This document shows, one piece after another, positions 62,710-64,000 of a stretch of 64,000 bases of DNA. Location of the stretch: positions 7,120-71,119 of the forward strand of contig CAZCGE010000143.1 in NCBI GenBank assembly GCA_964498125.1, given 5' to 3'. The position numbers were made by a program, and so were the translations under genes. Numbering within the stretch: position 1 is the stretch's first letter; each line of letters opens with the position of its first letter. Below the pieces are notes generated by a model. The model was not told the DNA's origin, did no database searches, and worked only from the letters and a program-made list of their open reading frames with translations. The stretch is from CAMDBL01 sp964498125. Lineage in GTDB: Bacteria > Pseudomonadota > Alphaproteobacteria > Rhizobiales > Hyphomicrobiaceae.

Positions 62710-63759
62710 CTACAGCGTCGGCGCCGCTAGACCCAGCGCCTTGCCAACCGTGTCGTTCCACTCCTTGGCGCATGCGCCGCCGCAGCGCTTGGCCCAGCCG
62801 GCGAGTATGGCGCCCTCGACCAGCTTCTTGTGCGTCACCGCCTCGGCGGCCGAGACCGACACCACCTTGATGTTGGCCAGCTTGCCGAGCTTGCACGGCT
62901 GCTTGTTGGTGTTGCAGTTGTCGGCCTCGTCGGTCGCCGACTTGAGCGTGGCCCACATCTTGTTCTCGTAGGCCTTCATCTGCTCCTCCAGGAACGCCTT
63001 GGTCTTGGCGTCGAGCCGGTTCCAGGAGGTGAGGTTGACGGCCAGCACGTTGATGCTCCAGCCGAGTGACATCATGTAGACGGACTTCGTCACCTCCGGC
63101 CAGCCGGCGGTGTTGCCCGACAGACTGCCGGTCACCCCACAATCGACGACGCCGGCGCTGAGCGCGGGCACCACCTCGGCGAACGCCATGCTGATCGCGG
63201 TGGCGCCGAGGCCGCCGAGGAAGTCGCGCATGGTGTTGTTGAAGACGCGGATCTTCTTGCCCTTGAGGTCATCGAGGCCCTTCACCTCGGTGCGGCACCA
63301 GATGACCTGGGGCGTGTTGCCACCGAAAGCCAACAGCTTGGCGTTCCAGTTCTTTTGCATCTGGCCATCGATCACGGCGCGGTAGGCGTTGCAGGCCGCC
63401 CGCGCCTTGTCCGGTTCGAGCGTCAGGCCGGCCAGATCGCAGGCCTCGAAGCGCGGGTCGTCGCCCGCCATCTTGGAGATGTCCATGGCGGCGAAGTCCA
63501 TGACACCGAGCTTCAGCAGCCGCAGCATCGTCTTGTCGTCGATGCCCATCTGGTCGAGCGGCGTGATGTCGGCGGTGATGGCGCCCTTCGACGCCTCGGT
63601 CAGCGTCTTCTTCCAGAACGGCAGCTCGTCGTAGATCGATACCGGCGTCGGGCTGTTGAGCCCGATCACCTTGAAGTGGCTCTTCGGCAGGTCCTGGGCT
63701 GTGGCAGGGCTTGCCAGCCCGGCTGCCAGGGCTGCAATCATCAAAGCACGCATCGTCAT
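62710..63759 (-). CDS. dctP: TRAP transporter substrate-binding protein DctP
   Basis: The 349-aa periplasmic protein has the signal peptide MTMRALMIAALAAGLASPATA. DctP-fold stretches are LPFWKKTLTEASKGAITADITPLDQMGI, DDLKGKKIRVFNNTMRDFLGGLGATAISMAFAEVVPALSAGVVDCGVTG and KTKAFLEEQMKAYENKMW. The Arg in IRVFNN is the usual carboxylate-binding position of the family. GGAGG precedes the ATG at 63759. It heads the dctPQM operon, close to a possible regulator that starts divergently at the window edge. Confidence 0.92.
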   Translation of the reverse strand: MTMRALMIAALAAGLASPATAQDLPKSHFKVIGLNSPTPVSIYDELPFWKKTLTEASKGAITADITPLDQMGIDDKTMLRLLKLGVMDFAAMDISKMAGDDPRFEACDLAGLTLEPDKARAACNAYRAVIDGQMQKNWNAKLLAFGGNTPQVIWCRTEVKGLDDLKGKKIRVFNNTMRDFLGGLGATAISMAFAEVVPALSAGVVDCGVTGSLSGNTAGWPEVTKSVYMMSLGWSINVLAVNLTSWNRLDAKTKAFLEEQMKAYENKMWATLKSATDEADNCNTNKQPCKLGKLANIKVVSVSAAEAVTHKKLVEGAILAGWAKRCGGACAKEWNDTVGKALGLAAPTL

Positions 63760-63833
63760 CGCCGTTTCCTCCCGTGGTTCGGCAGCTACGAGGGTGTGGC
63801 TGCTCTTCCGATTTGAGCGGCCAGTGTCGCACC

Positions 63834-63878
63834 CTTCCAAACATGTTGGCAATGGCGGCGCTGGGTAACGTATGGAAG
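63834..63878. promoter_or_regulatory. Possible operator between dctP and the regulator-like gene
   Basis: An inverted repeat CTTCCA (63834-63839) / TGGAAG (63873-63878) lies in the divergent promoter region. It could bind an autoregulating repressor. The signal is weak and only positional. Confidence 0.25.
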
Positions 63879-63943
63879 ATTGTGTCAGTCACGGAAGGGG
63901 GTACTCCCTTGGATTGTCTAGGTCCAAGCAATGGAGCACCCCC

Positions 63944-64000
63944 ATGTCGCACAGGGCGACGATCAAGAGCCTACCTCGGGCATTCGAGATTATGAAGGCC
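63944..64000 (+). CDS. Start of a possible IclR-type regulator (3' end outside window)
   Basis: Nineteen codons are visible: MSHRATIKSLPRAFEIMKA. The SL-x-RA-x-x-IM-K pattern is typical for the start of the IclR helix-turn-helix domain. GGAG sits 6-9 bases upstream. The gene diverges from the TRAP operon, so it would be a natural local regulator. A competing start at 63931 in another frame cannot be excluded because the gene runs off the window. Confidence 0.4.
   Translation, partial: MSHRATIKSLPRAFEIMKA

Overview
The window is a 64 kb piece of a high-GC alphaproteobacterial chromosome. Hyphomicrobiales or a close relative (Bradyrhizobium- or Reyranella-like) fits best. The grounds are the hisS-hisZ-hisG block, the tpiA/ppiD-trpE arrangement, small families I know mainly from that group (DUF6460-, DUF6867- and DUF6455-like), a ROSE-type thermometer in front of an hsp20 gene, and the large number of periplasmic solute-binding proteins. 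No rRNA, tRNA, prophage or CRISPR array was recognised. Most of the window reads as ordinary chromosome. Foreign-looking DNA is concentrated at 20.8-22.4 kb.

Left part (0-17 kb): the 3' part of smc, then hisS, hisZ and hisG (histidyl-tRNA synthetase and the two-subunit ATP phosphoribosyltransferase). After these come small membrane and secreted proteins, a ParD/ParE-type toxin-antitoxin pair, and an hsp20 gene with a predicted sigma-32 promoter and ROSE RNA thermometer. An inward-facing envelope block follows: an OmpA/MotB-like and ExbB/MotA-like pair, an inositol monophosphatase, and a type I secretion unit (HlyD-like adaptor, ABC exporter, HlyC-like acyltransferase) with no substrate gene beside it.

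Middle part (17-43 kb): a polysaccharide-modification run (rfbD; a GtrB-like glycosyltransferase, ChbG-like deacetylase and GtrA in an overlapping operon), then a low-GC insert carrying a RES/Xre toxin-antitoxin pair and a broken IS1595-type transposase. A 142-bp direct duplication of the gtrA 3' end brackets this insert. After it lie a membrane glycosyltransferase with an MshEN-like N-terminus, an orphan polar amino-acid binding protein, acyl-CoA genes, tpiA, ppiD, trpE, three LivK-type binding proteins without permeases, a DenD-like dehydrogenase and a NylC-type (P1) peptidase.

Right part (43-64 kb): a dense catabolic and uptake region. It holds a DadA-like oxidase, an SCP2-like/alpha-beta hydrolase fusion, an SsuBC-like ABC importer core with three paralogous binding proteins, a TauD-like dioxygenase, a PDC-lactonase-like amidohydrolase, an SDR, a metallo-beta-lactamase-fold lactonase-like enzyme, a DSD1/D-threonine-aldolase-like PLP enzyme, HyuB/HyuA ATP-dependent amidohydrolase-type subunits and a complete DctPQM TRAP transporter. 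An IclR-like regulator probably begins at the right edge. Together these suggest import and stepwise hydrolysis or oxidation of an unidentified organic acid or cyclic amide. Palindromic repeats of several families sit in the gaps and often touch stop codons.
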